From positions 1 to 64,000 of the forward strand of contig NZ_BAABHF010000042.1 in the NCBI RefSeq assembly GCF_039541955.1: a DNA stretch of 64,000 nt, in the 5' to 3' direction. A program made the translations under genes and the position numbers. Positions 37,526-47,013 of the stretch are shown in pieces. The notes beneath the pieces were generated by a model. That model worked only from the letters and a program-made list of their open reading frames with translations, was not told where the DNA came from and did not search any database. Positions within the stretch are counted from its first letter, which is position 1. Every line of letters starts with the position of its first letter. The DNA is from Actinoallomurus oryzae (GTDB lineage: Bacteria; Actinomycetota; Actinomycetes; Streptosporangiales; Streptosporangiaceae).

Positions 37526-38886
37526 ACGACGTCGACGTCATCGTGGTGGGCGCCGGCGGCGGCGGACTCGCCGCCGCGCTCGCGGCCCACGACGCCGGCG
37601 CGTCCGTGGCGGTGCTGGAGAAGCTCGACCGGCCCGGCGGCAACACCGGCCTCTCGACGGGGTCGATCCCCGGCGCGGGCACCCGCTGGCAGAAGGACGC
37701 GGGCATCGACGACGACCCCGGCCGGTTCGCCGACGACCTGCTGCGGCAGAGCGGTCCCCACGAGGCGGAGGAGCTGACCCGCCTGCTGGCCCGGGTGTCG
37801 GCGCCCGTGGTGGAGTGGCTCGTGGACCGGCACGGCGTCGAGCTCCTGCTGATCACCGACTACAAGCACGTCGGGCACTCCGTGCCCCGGCTGCACGCGC
37901 CGGCCGCGCGCAAGGGCCAGGTCCTCGTCGATGACCTGGTACGGGCCTGCGGCGACGCGGGCATCGAGATCGTGTTGAACAACCCCGTCGCGTCACTGAT
38001 CGTCGAGGACGGCGCCGTACGCGGCGTGCGCGTCGACGGCGACCGGATCGGCTCCTACGACCTGCGCGCCGACGCGGTCGTCCTCGCGGCCAACGGATAC
38101 GCGGCCAACCCGGAGCTGGTCCGTGCCTGGGCGCCGGACATCGCCGGGGCCACGTACTTCGGCGGCCACGGCAGCACGGGCGAGGCGATCGAGTGGGGGA
38201 TCGCCCTGGGCGCCCGCACCGGCAACCTCGGCGCGTACCAGGGGTACGCCGCCGTCGCCTACCCGCACGGGTCCATCGTCTCCTGGACCACGGTGGAGAT
38301 GGGCGGGGTCATGCTCGACCACGACGGACGGCGGCTGGGCGATGAGACCCTCGGCTACTCCGGCTTCGCCGAGACCGTGCTGCGCGGCACCGAGCCCCCG
38401 GCGTACGTCGTCTTCGACACCCGCATCCGCGACTACGTGGCCGCACACGAGGAGGAGTTCCGCGACCTCCTCGAGGCCGGCGGCGTCCGCGAGTTCGCCA
38501 CCGCCGACGCGCTCGCCGAGTGGATCGGCGCTCCGGCCGGGAACGTCCGCTCCACGCTGGATGACTATCGGAGCTCCGTGGCCGCCGGCCGCGACGCGTT
38601 CGGCCGGTCCGCCTTCGGCATGGCGCCGCTGACCTCGCCGTACGTGGCCTGCCGCAGCACGCCCGGCCTGTTCCACACCCAGGGCGGCCTGGCCGTCGAC
38701 GGCGACGCCCGGCCCACCCGGGAGGACGGGTCGGTCGTGCCCGGCCTGTACGCGGTCGGCGGCGTCGCCGCCGGGATCAGCGGGCGGTCCGGGGGCCGCG
38801 GGTACTCCTCCGGCAGCGGCCTGCTCGCGGCCGTCGGCCTCGGTCACCTCGCCGGCGCCGCCGCCGGGGCCGCCGCGACCGGGTGA
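37522..38886 (+). CDS. FAD-dependent dehydrogenase of the fumarate reductase/tricarballylate dehydrogenase type
   Basis: A 454-aa flavoprotein. The FAD fold is VIVVGAGGGGLAAALAAHDAG near the N terminus, then EKLDRPGGNTGLSTGS and a C-terminal GLYAVGGVAAGISGRSGGRG. Family members oxidise saturated dicarboxylates or 3-ketosteroids. In this operon a role in introducing a double bond into the acid freed by the amidase is reasonable, ahead of the lyase. ATG 37522 overlaps the amidase stop (ATGA), so synthesis is coupled. The gene ends convergently seven bases before the ABC ATPase. Confidence 0.84.
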   Translation: MNDVDVIVVGAGGGGLAAALAAHDAGASVAVLEKLDRPGGNTGLSTGSIPGAGTRWQKDAGIDDDPGRFADDLLRQSGPHEAEELTRLLARVSAPVVEWLVDRHGVELLLITDYKHVGHSVPRLHAPAARKGQVLVDDLVRACGDAGIEIVLNNPVASLIVEDGAVRGVRVDGDRIGSYDLRADAVVLAANGYAANPELVRAWAPDIAGATYFGGHGSTGEAIEWGIALGARTGNLGAYQGYAAVAYPHGSIVSWTTVEMGGVMLDHDGRRLGDETLGYSGFAETVLRGTEPPAYVVFDTRIRDYVAAHEEEFRDLLEAGGVREFATADALAEWIGAPAGNVRSTLDDYRSSVAAGRDAFGRSAFGMAPLTSPYVACRSTPGLFHTQGGLAVDGDARPTREDGSVVPGLYAVGGVAAGISGRSGGRGYSSGSGLLAAVGLGHLAGAAAGAAATG

Positions 38887-38892
38887 GCCCCG

Positions 38893-39966
38893 CTACGCCG
38901 GGCCGAAGACGTCCTCCAGGCGAGTGAGGGCGTCTTCGGCGTGGTGGCAGGCGGCCAGCCGCGCTCGCTCCTGCGCCTCGGACGGCCGGCGCAGCGACGG
39001 CACGTCGGTCCGGCAGTCCTCGCGGGCCATCCGGCACCGGGTGTGGAACCGGCACCCGGCCGGGGGACTGGTCGGCGACGGAGGATCGCCGTCGAGCACG
39101 ATCCGTGCCGCCATCCGTCCGCGCCGCGCCCGGTCCACCACCGGCGAGGCGGACAGCAGCGCCTGGGTGTACGGATGGGCGGGCGCCTCGTAGACGGTGG
39201 CGGTCGGCCCGATCTCGGCGAGCCGCCCGAGGTACATCACCGCGACGCGGTCGGCCACATGGCGGACCACCGACAGGTCGTGCGCGATGAACAGCAGCGT
39301 CACGCCGAGCCGTCGTTGCAGGTCGCGAAGGACGTTGACGACCTGCGCCTGCACCGAGACGTCGAGGGCGGAGACCGGTTCGTCGCACACCAGCACCTCC
39401 GGCTCCAGCGCCAGTGCGCGGGCGATCCCGATCCGCTGCCGCTGTCCGCCGGAGAACTGGTGCGGATAGCGTTCCATCAGGTCGGGCGCCAGGCCGACCA
39501 GGGAGAGCAGCTCGGCGACCCGCTCGCGCCGCGCGGCCCGCGTGCCCGTCCGGGACGCGGCCAGCGGTTCACCGACGATCTCCAGCACGGTCATCCGCGG
39601 ATCCAACGAGGTGTAGGGATCCTGGAAGACCATCTGCACGCCTCGTCGCAGCAGCCTCCGGTCACCCCGGCGGGCGGCGGTCACGTCGCGGCCGCGGTAG
39701 CTGATCGAGCCCGAGTCCGGCACCTCCAGGCCGACGAGCATCCGGGCGAGGGTCGACTTGCCGCAGCCGGACTCTCCGACGATCCCCAGCGACTCGCCGG
39801 CCCGCAGTGACAGGCTGATCCCGTCCACGCTGGACACGCGGGTGCGGCCCAGACCGCCACGCCCGGTGGTGAAGGTCTTCACCAGGTCGTGCGCCTCCAG
39901 CACGACCTCTCCGGGCGCCGCCGTTCCGGCCGGCTGCGGCGTGTGGGGGCTACTCGTTGCCGGCAC
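38893..39966 (-). CDS. Oligopeptide/dipeptide ABC transporter ATP-binding protein (DppF type)
   Basis: A 357-aa ATPase: Walker A GESGCGKST, Q-loop VFQDPYTSLDPRM, signature FSGGQRQRIGIARAL, Walker B VLVCDEPVSALD, and the C-terminal oligo_HPY-type region with GDPPSPTSPPAGCRFHTRC, which carries Cys ligands for an iron-sulfur or structural site. It energises import with DppD. GTG 39966 overlaps the end of the dppD-type gene by 17 bases. The two ATPases are divergent from the permease/SBP genes at 41146-45823 but complete the same importer. Confidence 0.9.
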   Translation of the reverse strand: MPATSSPHTPQPAGTAAPGEVVLEAHDLVKTFTTGRGGLGRTRVSSVDGISLSLRAGESLGIVGESGCGKSTLARMLVGLEVPDSGSISYRGRDVTAARRGDRRLLRRGVQMVFQDPYTSLDPRMTVLEIVGEPLAASRTGTRAARRERVAELLSLVGLAPDLMERYPHQFSGGQRQRIGIARALALEPEVLVCDEPVSALDVSVQAQVVNVLRDLQRRLGVTLLFIAHDLSVVRHVADRVAVMYLGRLAEIGPTATVYEAPAHPYTQALLSASPVVDRARRGRMAARIVLDGDPPSPTSPPAGCRFHTRCRMAREDCRTDVPSLRRPSEAQERARLAACHHAEDALTRLEDVFGPA

Positions 39967-40966
39967 CGACGACCTCCTGACTGCGGTGGCAGGCGGAGTC
40001 CCGCCCGCGCCGTATCTCGATGAGAGCCGGGCGTGTCTTCCGGCAGTCCTCCACCGCCCATGAGCAGCGGGGATGGAAGGCGCAGCCCGGCGGGACCCGC
40101 TCCGGGTTCGGCGGGGAGCCGGGGATGGTCACCAGGTCCCGGCCGAGGCCCTCCGCCTGCGGCACCGACGTCAGCAGCGCCTCGGTGTAGGGGTGCGCGG
40201 GCCGTGCGAGCAGGTCGTCGCCGCTGCCGCGTTCGACGATCCGCCCGGCGTACATGACGGCGACCCGGTCGGCGACCTCGCTGACCACCCCGAGGTCGTG
40301 CGTGATGAGCAGGACCGCCATGTCCAGCTCGCGGCGCAGCCGGTCGAGCAGTTCGAGGATCTGCGCCTGCACGGTGACGTCGAGCGCGGTGGTCGGCTCG
40401 TCGGCGAGGAGCAGCTCCGGTTCGAGCGCGATCGCCATGCCGATGAGGATCCGCTGGCGCATCCCGCCGGAGAACTGGTGCGGGTAGTCCCCGACCCGCC
40501 GGGACGCCCCGGGGATGCCGACCATCTCGAGCAGCTCGACCGCGCGGGCGCGGGCGGCACGCCGTGAGGTGTCGGTGTGGGCGCGGATCAGGTCACCGAT
40601 CTGGTCGCCCACCGAGAGCACCGGGTTCAGCGCCGACAGCGCGTCCTGGAAGACCATGCTCATCCGGTGTCCGCGGAGCCGGCGGCGCTCGTCGTCGCTC
40701 AGCGCCAGCAGGTCCGTGTCGCCCAGCCGCATCTCGTCCGCGCTGGACCGCGCGTTGTCCGCGTCGAGACCCATGATCGAGCGCACGGTCACCGACTTGC
40801 CCGATCCGGACTCCCCGAGCAGCGCCACGAGCTCGCCCCGCGCGACGTCGAGATCCACGCCCCTGACCGAGGGCACCGGACCCCGCCGGGTCCGAAATTC
40901 GACGGACAGGCCGCGCACGCGCAACGCGGATCGCGCCGCCGTCGGTGAGGTTGACGTAACCGCCAC
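39950..40966 (-). CDS. Oligopeptide/dipeptide ABC transporter ATP-binding protein (DppD type)
   Basis: A 338-aa ATPase: Walker A GESGSGKSV, Q-loop VFQDALSALNPVL, signature FSGGMRQRILIGMAI, Walker B LLLADEPTTALD and a C-terminal peptide-transporter extension with GCAFHPRCSW. It forms the ATPase pair with the following DppF-type protein. GTG 40966 is chosen because AGGGGGTTTC precedes it; the frame extends upstream to 41056 but overlaps the divergent promoter region. Confidence 0.9.
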   Translation of the reverse strand: MAVTSTSPTAARSALRVRGLSVEFRTRRGPVPSVRGVDLDVARGELVALLGESGSGKSVTVRSIMGLDADNARSSADEMRLGDTDLLALSDDERRRLRGHRMSMVFQDALSALNPVLSVGDQIGDLIRAHTDTSRRAARARAVELLEMVGIPGASRRVGDYPHQFSGGMRQRILIGMAIALEPELLLADEPTTALDVTVQAQILELLDRLRRELDMAVLLITHDLGVVSEVADRVAVMYAGRIVERGSGDDLLARPAHPYTEALLTSVPQAEGLGRDLVTIPGSPPNPERVPPGCAFHPRCSWAVEDCRKTRPALIEIRRGRDSACHRSQEVVGAGNE

Positions 40967-41030
40967 GAAACCCCCTAGCGCCGGATGTAACAAGCTGAGA
41001 CGTGTATTCGGCCGGAATATTGCCGATACC

Positions 41031-41060
41031 TTGACACTCCCGCCGAAGTTTGGCAAGAGT
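41031..41060 (+). promoter_or_regulatory. Predicted promoter of the dipeptidase-ABC operon
   Basis: Perfect -35 TTGACA (41031-41036), 18-base spacer and AAGAGT (41055-41060) as a weak -10. It points at the dipeptidase gene from the 179-base divergent region shared with the ABC ATPase genes. Control by the tandem Lrp regulator at the end of this operon is likely but no site is defined. Confidence 0.5.
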
Positions 41061-41145
41061 ATGCGGCCATACGAACTCTCGACTAACGGACGTGCCGCAA
41101 CGGCGATAACGGTCCGAGGTGAGTCGGGAGACGAGAGGAGAGCCA

Positions 41146-42354
41146 GTGCTCGAGCCCGCGAAGCGCTACACCGGTTACACCGCCTACGAGTACCTCGAGC
41201 GCGGCAAGGACTACCGGGACATCACCTACGCCAAGCAGATCGGCCGGGTGCCCCCGTACCAGGGCCTCGAGCTGTCCGACGCGCAGCTGGAACGCACCAA
41301 GCGCCTGTTGACCGACGAGGTCGTGATCTCGCTGCACGAGCACGTCCAGGTCTTCCCCGACGACATGTCCGACCTCCGGGAGCACATCCGGCAGGGCCGC
41401 GAGCCCACCGGCTACGAGGGCCTCTCCCGTTCGGGGATGACCGCCGTGTTCGACAACGGCATGGACGGCACGTGCTGCATCAGCAGCGACGCCGGCTGGA
41501 AGTACCAGGACGTCCTGTTCGACCTCGGCGTACGGATGGCGGACCTCGCCCACCAGGACTTCGTCGTCAAGGGGGAGACGGTCAAGGACATCCATGACGC
41601 TCACGCGAGCGGCCGCGTGGCGCACATCTTCGGCCTCGAGGCCGCGACGATGATCGAGAACGAGGTCGACCGGCTCGACGTCCTGTACGGCTTCGGCGTT
41701 CGCCAGATGGGCATCGCCTACTCGGAGGCGAACACTCTCGGCAGCGGCCTGAAGGAGCGCGGCGACGGCGGGCTGACCTACTTCGGCGAGCGCGCGGTCG
41801 AGCGGATGAACAAGCTCGGCATCGCCATCGACGTCTCCCACTCCGGCGACCGGACCGCCATGGACGTCATCGAGAAGTCCACCAAGCCGATCTTCATCAC
41901 GCACTGCGGGTCACGCGAGGTCTGGCCGACCAACCGGATGAAGCCCGACGCGGTCATCAAGGCCTGCGCCGAGCGCGGCGGGGTCCTCGGACTGGAGGCG
42001 GCGCCGCACACGACGCTGTCCCACGCCCATCCGCGCCACTCGCTGGAGTCGGTGATGGACCACTTCGTGCACTGCGTGGACCTCGTCGGCATCGAACACG
42101 TCACCTTCGGGCCCGACACCCTCTTCGGCGACCACGTGGGCCTGCACGACGCGTTCTCGGCCAACCTCTCGATCGGGCAGGCGCACAGCGGCGTGGAGTT
42201 CCCGAAGGTGGAGTACGTCGACGGCCTGGAGAACCCGGCCGAGTGCTTCTACAACATCATCGGCTGGCTGGTCTCCCACGACTACTCCGACGACGAGATC
42301 CGCGCCGTGGTCGGCGGCAACACCCTACGCGTGCTGGAAGAGGTGTGGGTGTGA
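41146..42354 (+). CDS. Membrane-dipeptidase-family (M19) metallohydrolase
   Basis: A 402-aa TIM-barrel hydrolase of the renal dipeptidase family. Recognisable ligands are the bridging Glu in IFGLEAATMIEN, His in AIDVSHSGDRTA and His in IFITHCGSREV, and the late Asp in TFGPDTLFGD. The usual HxD pair near the N terminus is H64-E-H66 here, a visible departure. It should cleave dipeptides or related amides in the cytoplasm (no signal peptide). GTG 41146 follows GAGAGGAG. It overlaps the SBP start (TGATG) and so links a hydrolase to peptide import. Confidence 0.84.
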   Translation: MLEPAKRYTGYTAYEYLERGKDYRDITYAKQIGRVPPYQGLELSDAQLERTKRLLTDEVVISLHEHVQVFPDDMSDLREHIRQGREPTGYEGLSRSGMTAVFDNGMDGTCCISSDAGWKYQDVLFDLGVRMADLAHQDFVVKGETVKDIHDAHASGRVAHIFGLEAATMIENEVDRLDVLYGFGVRQMGIAYSEANTLGSGLKERGDGGLTYFGERAVERMNKLGIAIDVSHSGDRTAMDVIEKSTKPIFITHCGSREVWPTNRMKPDAVIKACAERGGVLGLEAAPHTTLSHAHPRHSLESVMDHFVHCVDLVGIEHVTFGPDTLFGDHVGLHDAFSANLSIGQAHSGVEFPKVEYVDGLENPAECFYNIIGWLVSHDYSDDEIRAVVGGNTLRVLEEVWV

Positions 42355-43952
42355 TGCGTCGGCGCACCGGACTCATGGCCGGCACGGCCGCGGTGACCGT
42401 GCTGACCGGCGCGCTCGGCGCCTGTGCGCCCAGCAAGAAGGCGGCGGAGTCGGGCTCGGGCGTCCAGCTGCGGATCGCCACCACCACCGACGTGGTGAAC
42501 TTCAACCCCCTCATCGGCAGCAGCCGGACCGACTACTGGCTGACCAACCTGATGTACCCCCACCTGCTGACGATCGGGAACGACGGCACCAAGCAGCCCT
42601 CGCTCGCGACCAAGTGGGGGTACACCAGCCCGACCACGGGGTTCTACGAGATCCGCGGCGACATGAAGTGGAGCGACGGAACGCCGCTGACCGCCTCGGA
42701 CGTGGCGTACACGCTCAACGCGGTGAAGAAGGACAAGCCGTCCGGCACGCTGTACGGGCAGCTCGCGAACTTCTCGTCGGCCAAGGCCGTGTCACCCACC
42801 CGGGTCGAGCTCAAGCTGTCCAAACCGGATGCCACCGTCATTCCGGAGGTCGGCTTCTGGGGCAACGTCGTCCCCGAGCACGTGTTCGGCAAGGCCGGCA
42901 GCGTCGCGAAGTTCGCCAACAACGCGAACTGGGTCAGCGCCGGGCCGTACCGGCTGACCAAGGTGGCGAAGGGGCAGAGCTACACGATGGAGCGGGTCAC
43001 GCCGTACCCGCTCGCACCGGGTGGCCGGCCCACGGTAAGCCAGGTGGTCTACAAGGTCTACCCGGACGTCAACACCGAGATCCTGGCGCTGAAGAACGGC
43101 GACGTGGACGCGATCGCCAACGCGCTGCCGCCCGCGCAGGTGCAGCCGCTCAAGCAGGCCGACGGCATCACGGTCGAGGAGGTTCCGGGTCTGGGCTACG
43201 CGCACCTGGCGTACAACATGGACAAGAAGCCCCTCGACAACGTCAAGGTGCGCCAGGCGCTGGCCCACGCCGTCGACTACGAGGCGATCCGCAAGGTCGT
43301 CCTGCAGGGCCAGGCGGTCTCCACGGGCAGCAGCCCGCTCATGCCGGTGCTCAAGCAGTTCTACGACCCGTCGCTCCAGGAGTACACGTTCGATCCGGCG
43401 ATGGCGCGCAAGCTGCTGCAGGACGCGGGGTACACCGCCGACGGCAGTGGCAAGTTCCCGCTGTCGTTCCGGATGATCTACTCCCTGCAGGACCCGGTCA
43501 CCGCGCAGTGGGCGACCCTGGTCAGGGACGACGCGGCCAAGGCGGGGATCACCATCAAGCCGCAGGGCCTGGAGCGCAACACGTACCTGGCCAAGACGGA
43601 CGCGGGTGACTTCGACATCTACGCCGGCAACTTCGCCATCATGGACGACCCGGCGACGAACATGACCCTGACGTACCTGCCGAAGGGCATCATCAACTAC
43701 TCCCACGTCGACGCTTCCGACCTGTCGGCGCTGGTGACCAAGGCGCAGGCGACGACCGACGTGAACGAGCAGAAGAAGCTCGTCCAGGCCGCCGCCAAGC
43801 TGGTGCACGACCAGGTCTACGACAACGTGATGTACACGCAGAACCTCTACGTGGCGCACCGTTCGAACTGGACCGGGTTCGTCGTCAAGCCGAGCGAGCT
43901 GCTGTCGATCGTCGATCCGCAGTCGCTGGCCAACGTCAAGTCGAGCAGCTGA
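42354..43952 (+). CDS. Peptide-type ABC transporter solute-binding lipoprotein (SBP_bac_5)
   Basis: A 532-aa exported lipoprotein: signal sequence with lipobox LGAC (Cys 24), then family 5 solute-binding sequence (LRIATTTDVVNFNPLIG, MKWSDGTPLTASDVAYTLN, KVRQALAHAVDYEAIR). It captures small peptides or comparable ligands outside and hands them to the permeases. ATG 42354 overlaps the dipeptidase stop; an in-frame GTG lies one codon earlier. Its cargo should match the adjacent hydrolases. Confidence 0.92.
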   Translation: MRRRTGLMAGTAAVTVLTGALGACAPSKKAAESGSGVQLRIATTTDVVNFNPLIGSSRTDYWLTNLMYPHLLTIGNDGTKQPSLATKWGYTSPTTGFYEIRGDMKWSDGTPLTASDVAYTLNAVKKDKPSGTLYGQLANFSSAKAVSPTRVELKLSKPDATVIPEVGFWGNVVPEHVFGKAGSVAKFANNANWVSAGPYRLTKVAKGQSYTMERVTPYPLAPGGRPTVSQVVYKVYPDVNTEILALKNGDVDAIANALPPAQVQPLKQADGITVEEVPGLGYAHLAYNMDKKPLDNVKVRQALAHAVDYEAIRKVVLQGQAVSTGSSPLMPVLKQFYDPSLQEYTFDPAMARKLLQDAGYTADGSGKFPLSFRMIYSLQDPVTAQWATLVRDDAAKAGITIKPQGLERNTYLAKTDAGDFDIYAGNFAIMDDPATNMTLTYLPKGIINYSHVDASDLSALVTKAQATTDVNEQKKLVQAAAKLVHDQVYDNVMYTQNLYVAHRSNWTGFVVKPSELLSIVDPQSLANVKSSS

Positions 43953-43967
43953 CGAAGGGCCACCGCC

Positions 43968-44930
43968 ATGCCGCCTCTCGCCCGGTTCGCGCTGCGACGG
44001 CTCCTTCGCGGAGTGGTCACGATCTGGTTCGCCGTGACCGTCACCTTCCTCATGCTCCGCCTGCTGCCGGGCGACCCGGCGCTGGCGGTGGCCAACCCCA
44101 ACATGACGAGGGAGACACGGCAGGCGCTGCTTCACCAGTACGGCCTGGACCAGTCGCTGGCCGTGCAGTACGGCAAGTACCTGTGGCAGCTCCTGCACGG
44201 GAACCTCGGCGTCTCGTTCAGCCAGTCGGTGCCGGTCACCACGGCGCTGATGGAGCGCCTGCCGTGGACGCTCCTGCTCACCGTCTCCGCGCTGGTCGTC
44301 ACCATCGTCATCGGCGTCCCGCTCGGGGTGGTCGCGGCCTCACGCCGCGGGTTCTGGGATCGCGCCGTGCAGCTCAGCGGCGTCGTCGGGCAGTCCCTGT
44401 TCGTGCCCAGTATCGGGATCTTCCTGCTGTACTTCCTCGGCCTGAAGCTGCGCTGGTTCCCGATCGGGGGCGCCTACGCGGAGAACACCTACGGGATCGC
44501 CTGGTACGGCAGCGTGCTGCGGCACCTGGTCCTGCCGTGCCTGTCGCTGGTGCTGGTCCAGCTCGGCTCGTACGTGCTCACGCTGCGGTCCACGCTGATC
44601 GACGCGCTCGGCGAGGACTACTGCATGCTGGCCCGCGCGAACGGGCTGGGTGAGCGCAAGGTCGTCTGGAAGCACGCTCTGCGCAACGCGCTGCTGCCGA
44701 CGACGACTCTCGTCGGGCTCCAGCTCGGCTTCGTCGTCGGCGGCGCCGTACTCACCGAAACGATCTACGCCTACCCGGGGATCGGGCGCGGCATCTACGA
44801 GGCCGTGACCCGGCTGGACTTCCCGGTTCTGCAGGGCGCCTTCGTGCTCCTGTCGGCGACGGTGATCGTCGCCAACCTGCTCACCGACCTCGCCTACGGG
44901 CTACTCGATCCACGGGTGCGAACCGCATGA
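43968..44930 (+). CDS. Dpp/Opp-type ABC transporter permease (DppB-like)
   Basis: A 320-aa membrane protein with six hydrophobic segments. It begins with the typical LRRLLRGVVTIWFAVTVTF span and LRLLPGDP loop, has GNLGVSF after the first span, and the EAA-type ATPase-contact loop is DALGEDYCMLARANGLGERK. It pairs with the next gene to form the pore. ATG start lies 15 bases after the SBP gene; its stop overlaps the next start (ATGA). Confidence 0.92.
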   Translation: MPPLARFALRRLLRGVVTIWFAVTVTFLMLRLLPGDPALAVANPNMTRETRQALLHQYGLDQSLAVQYGKYLWQLLHGNLGVSFSQSVPVTTALMERLPWTLLLTVSALVVTIVIGVPLGVVAASRRGFWDRAVQLSGVVGQSLFVPSIGIFLLYFLGLKLRWFPIGGAYAENTYGIAWYGSVLRHLVLPCLSLVLVQLGSYVLTLRSTLIDALGEDYCMLARANGLGERKVVWKHALRNALLPTTTLVGLQLGFVVGGAVLTETIYAYPGIGRGIYEAVTRLDFPVLQGAFVLLSATVIVANLLTDLAYGLLDPRVRTA

Positions 44931-45823
44931 CCTCACTCATCGAGTCCGCGGCCGGCACGGCGGACGTGGCGGACGCGGCGGACCGGCCGACCGCGGCGAA
45001 GGCGACCTGGGACGCCTTCCGCCGTAACCCGCTCGGCATCCTCGCGATGGGGCTGCTGGCACTGCTCATCGTGGTCGCGCTCGTCGCACCGCTGCTCGCG
45101 AGCTATCCGCGCGGCCACGGCACGGCGATCCTGCGACCGCCCTCGGCCGCCCACTGGTTCGGCACCGACAACCTCGGCCGCGACGTGTTCGCCGAGGTGG
45201 TGTACGGCACGAGGGCCAGCATGCTCGTCGCGGCCGGCGCGACCGCGCTGGCGATCGTCATCGGCGTGACCGTGGCCGTGTGCAGCGCGTACTTCCGCTG
45301 GGTCGACGGGGTGATGGGCGTACTGGTCGACCTCTTCCTGTCGCTTCCGGTGCTGCCGCTGATGATCCTCGTCGCCGCCCTGGTCGGGCCGAGCCTGCAG
45401 ACCATCGTGTTCGTCCTGGCCTTCTTCTCCTGGCCCGAGGTCAGCCGCGTCGTACGGTCACAGGCGCTCGCGGTCGTACGGCTGCCGTACGTGGACGCGG
45501 CGCGGCTGGCCACTGGCTCACCGCTGTGGATCATCCGCAAGCACCTGCTCCCGGCCGTGGCACCGGTGATCGCGGTCTCCGTCGTGCTCACCGCGTCCCG
45601 CGCGGTGCTGTCCGCGGCGGGCCTGGCGTTCCTCGGGCTCGGGGACCCGAACAGCTGGTCGTGGGGCCGCATCCTCTTCGAGGCCCAGCAGTCCGGCGCC
45701 ATGCAGGAGGCGTGGTGGACGACGCTCTTCCCGTCGTTGGCCATCCTCGCGCTGGTGGTCGCCGCGACCCTGCTCTCCATCGCCTACAACGACGCCCGCG
45801 ACCCGCGGACGAGGAAGGACTGA
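44927..45823 (+). CDS. Dpp/Opp-type ABC transporter permease (DppC-like)
   Basis: A 298-aa permease with about six spans. The N terminus has the AFRRNPLGILAMGLLALLIV span, then HWFGTDNLGRDVFAEVVYG, diagnostic of DppC/OppC. The EAA-type loop is near VRLPYVDAARLATGSPLWII. It completes the importer with DppB-like, SBP and the divergent DppD/DppF-type ATPases. ATG overlaps the previous stop by four bases; the M24 gene follows after two bases. Confidence 0.92.
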   Translation: MTSLIESAAGTADVADAADRPTAAKATWDAFRRNPLGILAMGLLALLIVVALVAPLLASYPRGHGTAILRPPSAAHWFGTDNLGRDVFAEVVYGTRASMLVAAGATALAIVIGVTVAVCSAYFRWVDGVMGVLVDLFLSLPVLPLMILVAALVGPSLQTIVFVLAFFSWPEVSRVVRSQALAVVRLPYVDAARLATGSPLWIIRKHLLPAVAPVIAVSVVLTASRAVLSAAGLAFLGLGDPNSWSWGRILFEAQQSGAMQEAWWTTLFPSLAILALVVAATLLSIAYNDARDPRTRKD

Positions 45824-45825
45824 GC

Positions 45826-47001
45826 GTGGCGTTCGACCAGCGGCTTCCCGCCACCTTCTACGCCGACGTGCAGGACCGCGTACGCGCGGCCCTCGCCGAC
45901 GAGCGTGTGGACGCCCTTCTCACCGACTCTCCGGAGGACGTGGCGTACCTGACCGGGTTCTTCCACCATCCCTGCGAGCGGCCGGTCGCGGTGTGGATCG
46001 GCGTGGACGGGACCGCGGCCCTGCTGCTGCCCGACCTCGAAGTCGAGCACGCCCGGGTCCAGAACACCGCGGCCGAGCTCGTGGTCTACCCGGAGTACCC
46101 GGGGGTGGTCCCGCCCTTCGACGCGCTCTTCGGGCACGTGCCCGGCGCCCGGCGCGTCGGCCACCCGGGCGGCATGGCGGTCGACCGCCTCGCCGCCGTC
46201 CGCGCGGCGTTCCCCGGCACCGAGTTCGTCCGGACCGGCGTCGCCGAACGCGCCCGCCTGCGCAAGCGACCCGAGGAGATAGCGCTGCACCGGGAGGCCG
46301 GGCGGATCACCGACGCGATGCTCACCGCCGGGCGGGAACTGATCGAACAGGCCGTCGCCGCCGGCGGGGAGCTGCCGAGCGAGGCCGAACTCGCCGCGCA
46401 CGTGACGTCGTTCGGCGGCCGCACGATGTACGCCGAGCACGACGACGTCGTGGTGGTCTCGCCGCTGGCCGGCGGCCTGGTCTACGCGGCGGAGAACAGC
46501 GCGCGCCCGCACGGGCTGCCGTCGGCTCGCCGGCTGCGCCCCGGCGACACGTTCGTGCTCTCACTCGGCTGCGCGGTCGGCGGCCGCTTCGTCGAGGGCG
46601 AGCGGACGTTCGTGCTCGGTGAGCCGTCGGCGGAGCAGCGTCGCTACTACGAGGCCGTACGGGAGGCCCAGGCGGTCGGCGCGGCGAGCATCCGGCCGGG
46701 GGTGCGGTGCGCGGACGTGAACCGCACCTGCCTGGACGTCATCCGGGACGCGGGGCTGGAAGGGTTCCTCAGACACCGTCAGGGACACGGCATCGGGCTG
46801 GGGATGCACGAGCCGCCATGGCTGGAAGACGGCGACGCCACGGTCCTGGAGCCGGGCATGGTCGTGTCGAACGAGCCCGGCATCTACGTCACCGGGCACG
46901 CCGGATACCGGATCTCCGACAGCATGCTCGTCACCGATGACGCGGCCACCCCCTTCACCTTCTATCCCCGCACGCTCGACGACGTGGTCGTCCCCGTCTA
47001 G
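45826..47001 (+). CDS. Creatinase-like M24 (pita-bread) hydrolase lacking canonical metal ligands
   Basis: A 391-aa two-domain protein: creatinase N-terminal domain (about 1-140) and M24 pita-bread domain. In metal peptidases five ligands (Asp, Asp, His, Glu, Glu) bind two metals. Here the first Asp is S246 (VLSLG), the second is E257 in VEGERT, His 321 and Glu 350 remain, and the last Glu is S364 (RISDS). Creatinase itself has a similar LSL/ERT pattern and uses no metal. It may therefore hydrolyse a C-N bond in an amide, guanidino or ring compound rather than Xaa-Pro peptides. GTG 45826 follows GAGGAAGGAC. The gene sits between permease and alpha/beta hydrolase genes. Confidence 0.82.
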   Translation: MAFDQRLPATFYADVQDRVRAALADERVDALLTDSPEDVAYLTGFFHHPCERPVAVWIGVDGTAALLLPDLEVEHARVQNTAAELVVYPEYPGVVPPFDALFGHVPGARRVGHPGGMAVDRLAAVRAAFPGTEFVRTGVAERARLRKRPEEIALHREAGRITDAMLTAGRELIEQAVAAGGELPSEAELAAHVTSFGGRTMYAEHDDVVVVSPLAGGLVYAAENSARPHGLPSARRLRPGDTFVLSLGCAVGGRFVEGERTFVLGEPSAEQRRYYEAVREAQAVGAASIRPGVRCADVNRTCLDVIRDAGLEGFLRHRQGHGIGLGMHEPPWLEDGDATVLEPGMVVSNEPGIYVTGHAGYRISDSMLVTDDAATPFTFYPRTLDDVVVPV

Positions 47002-47013
47002 CAAGGAGGGATC

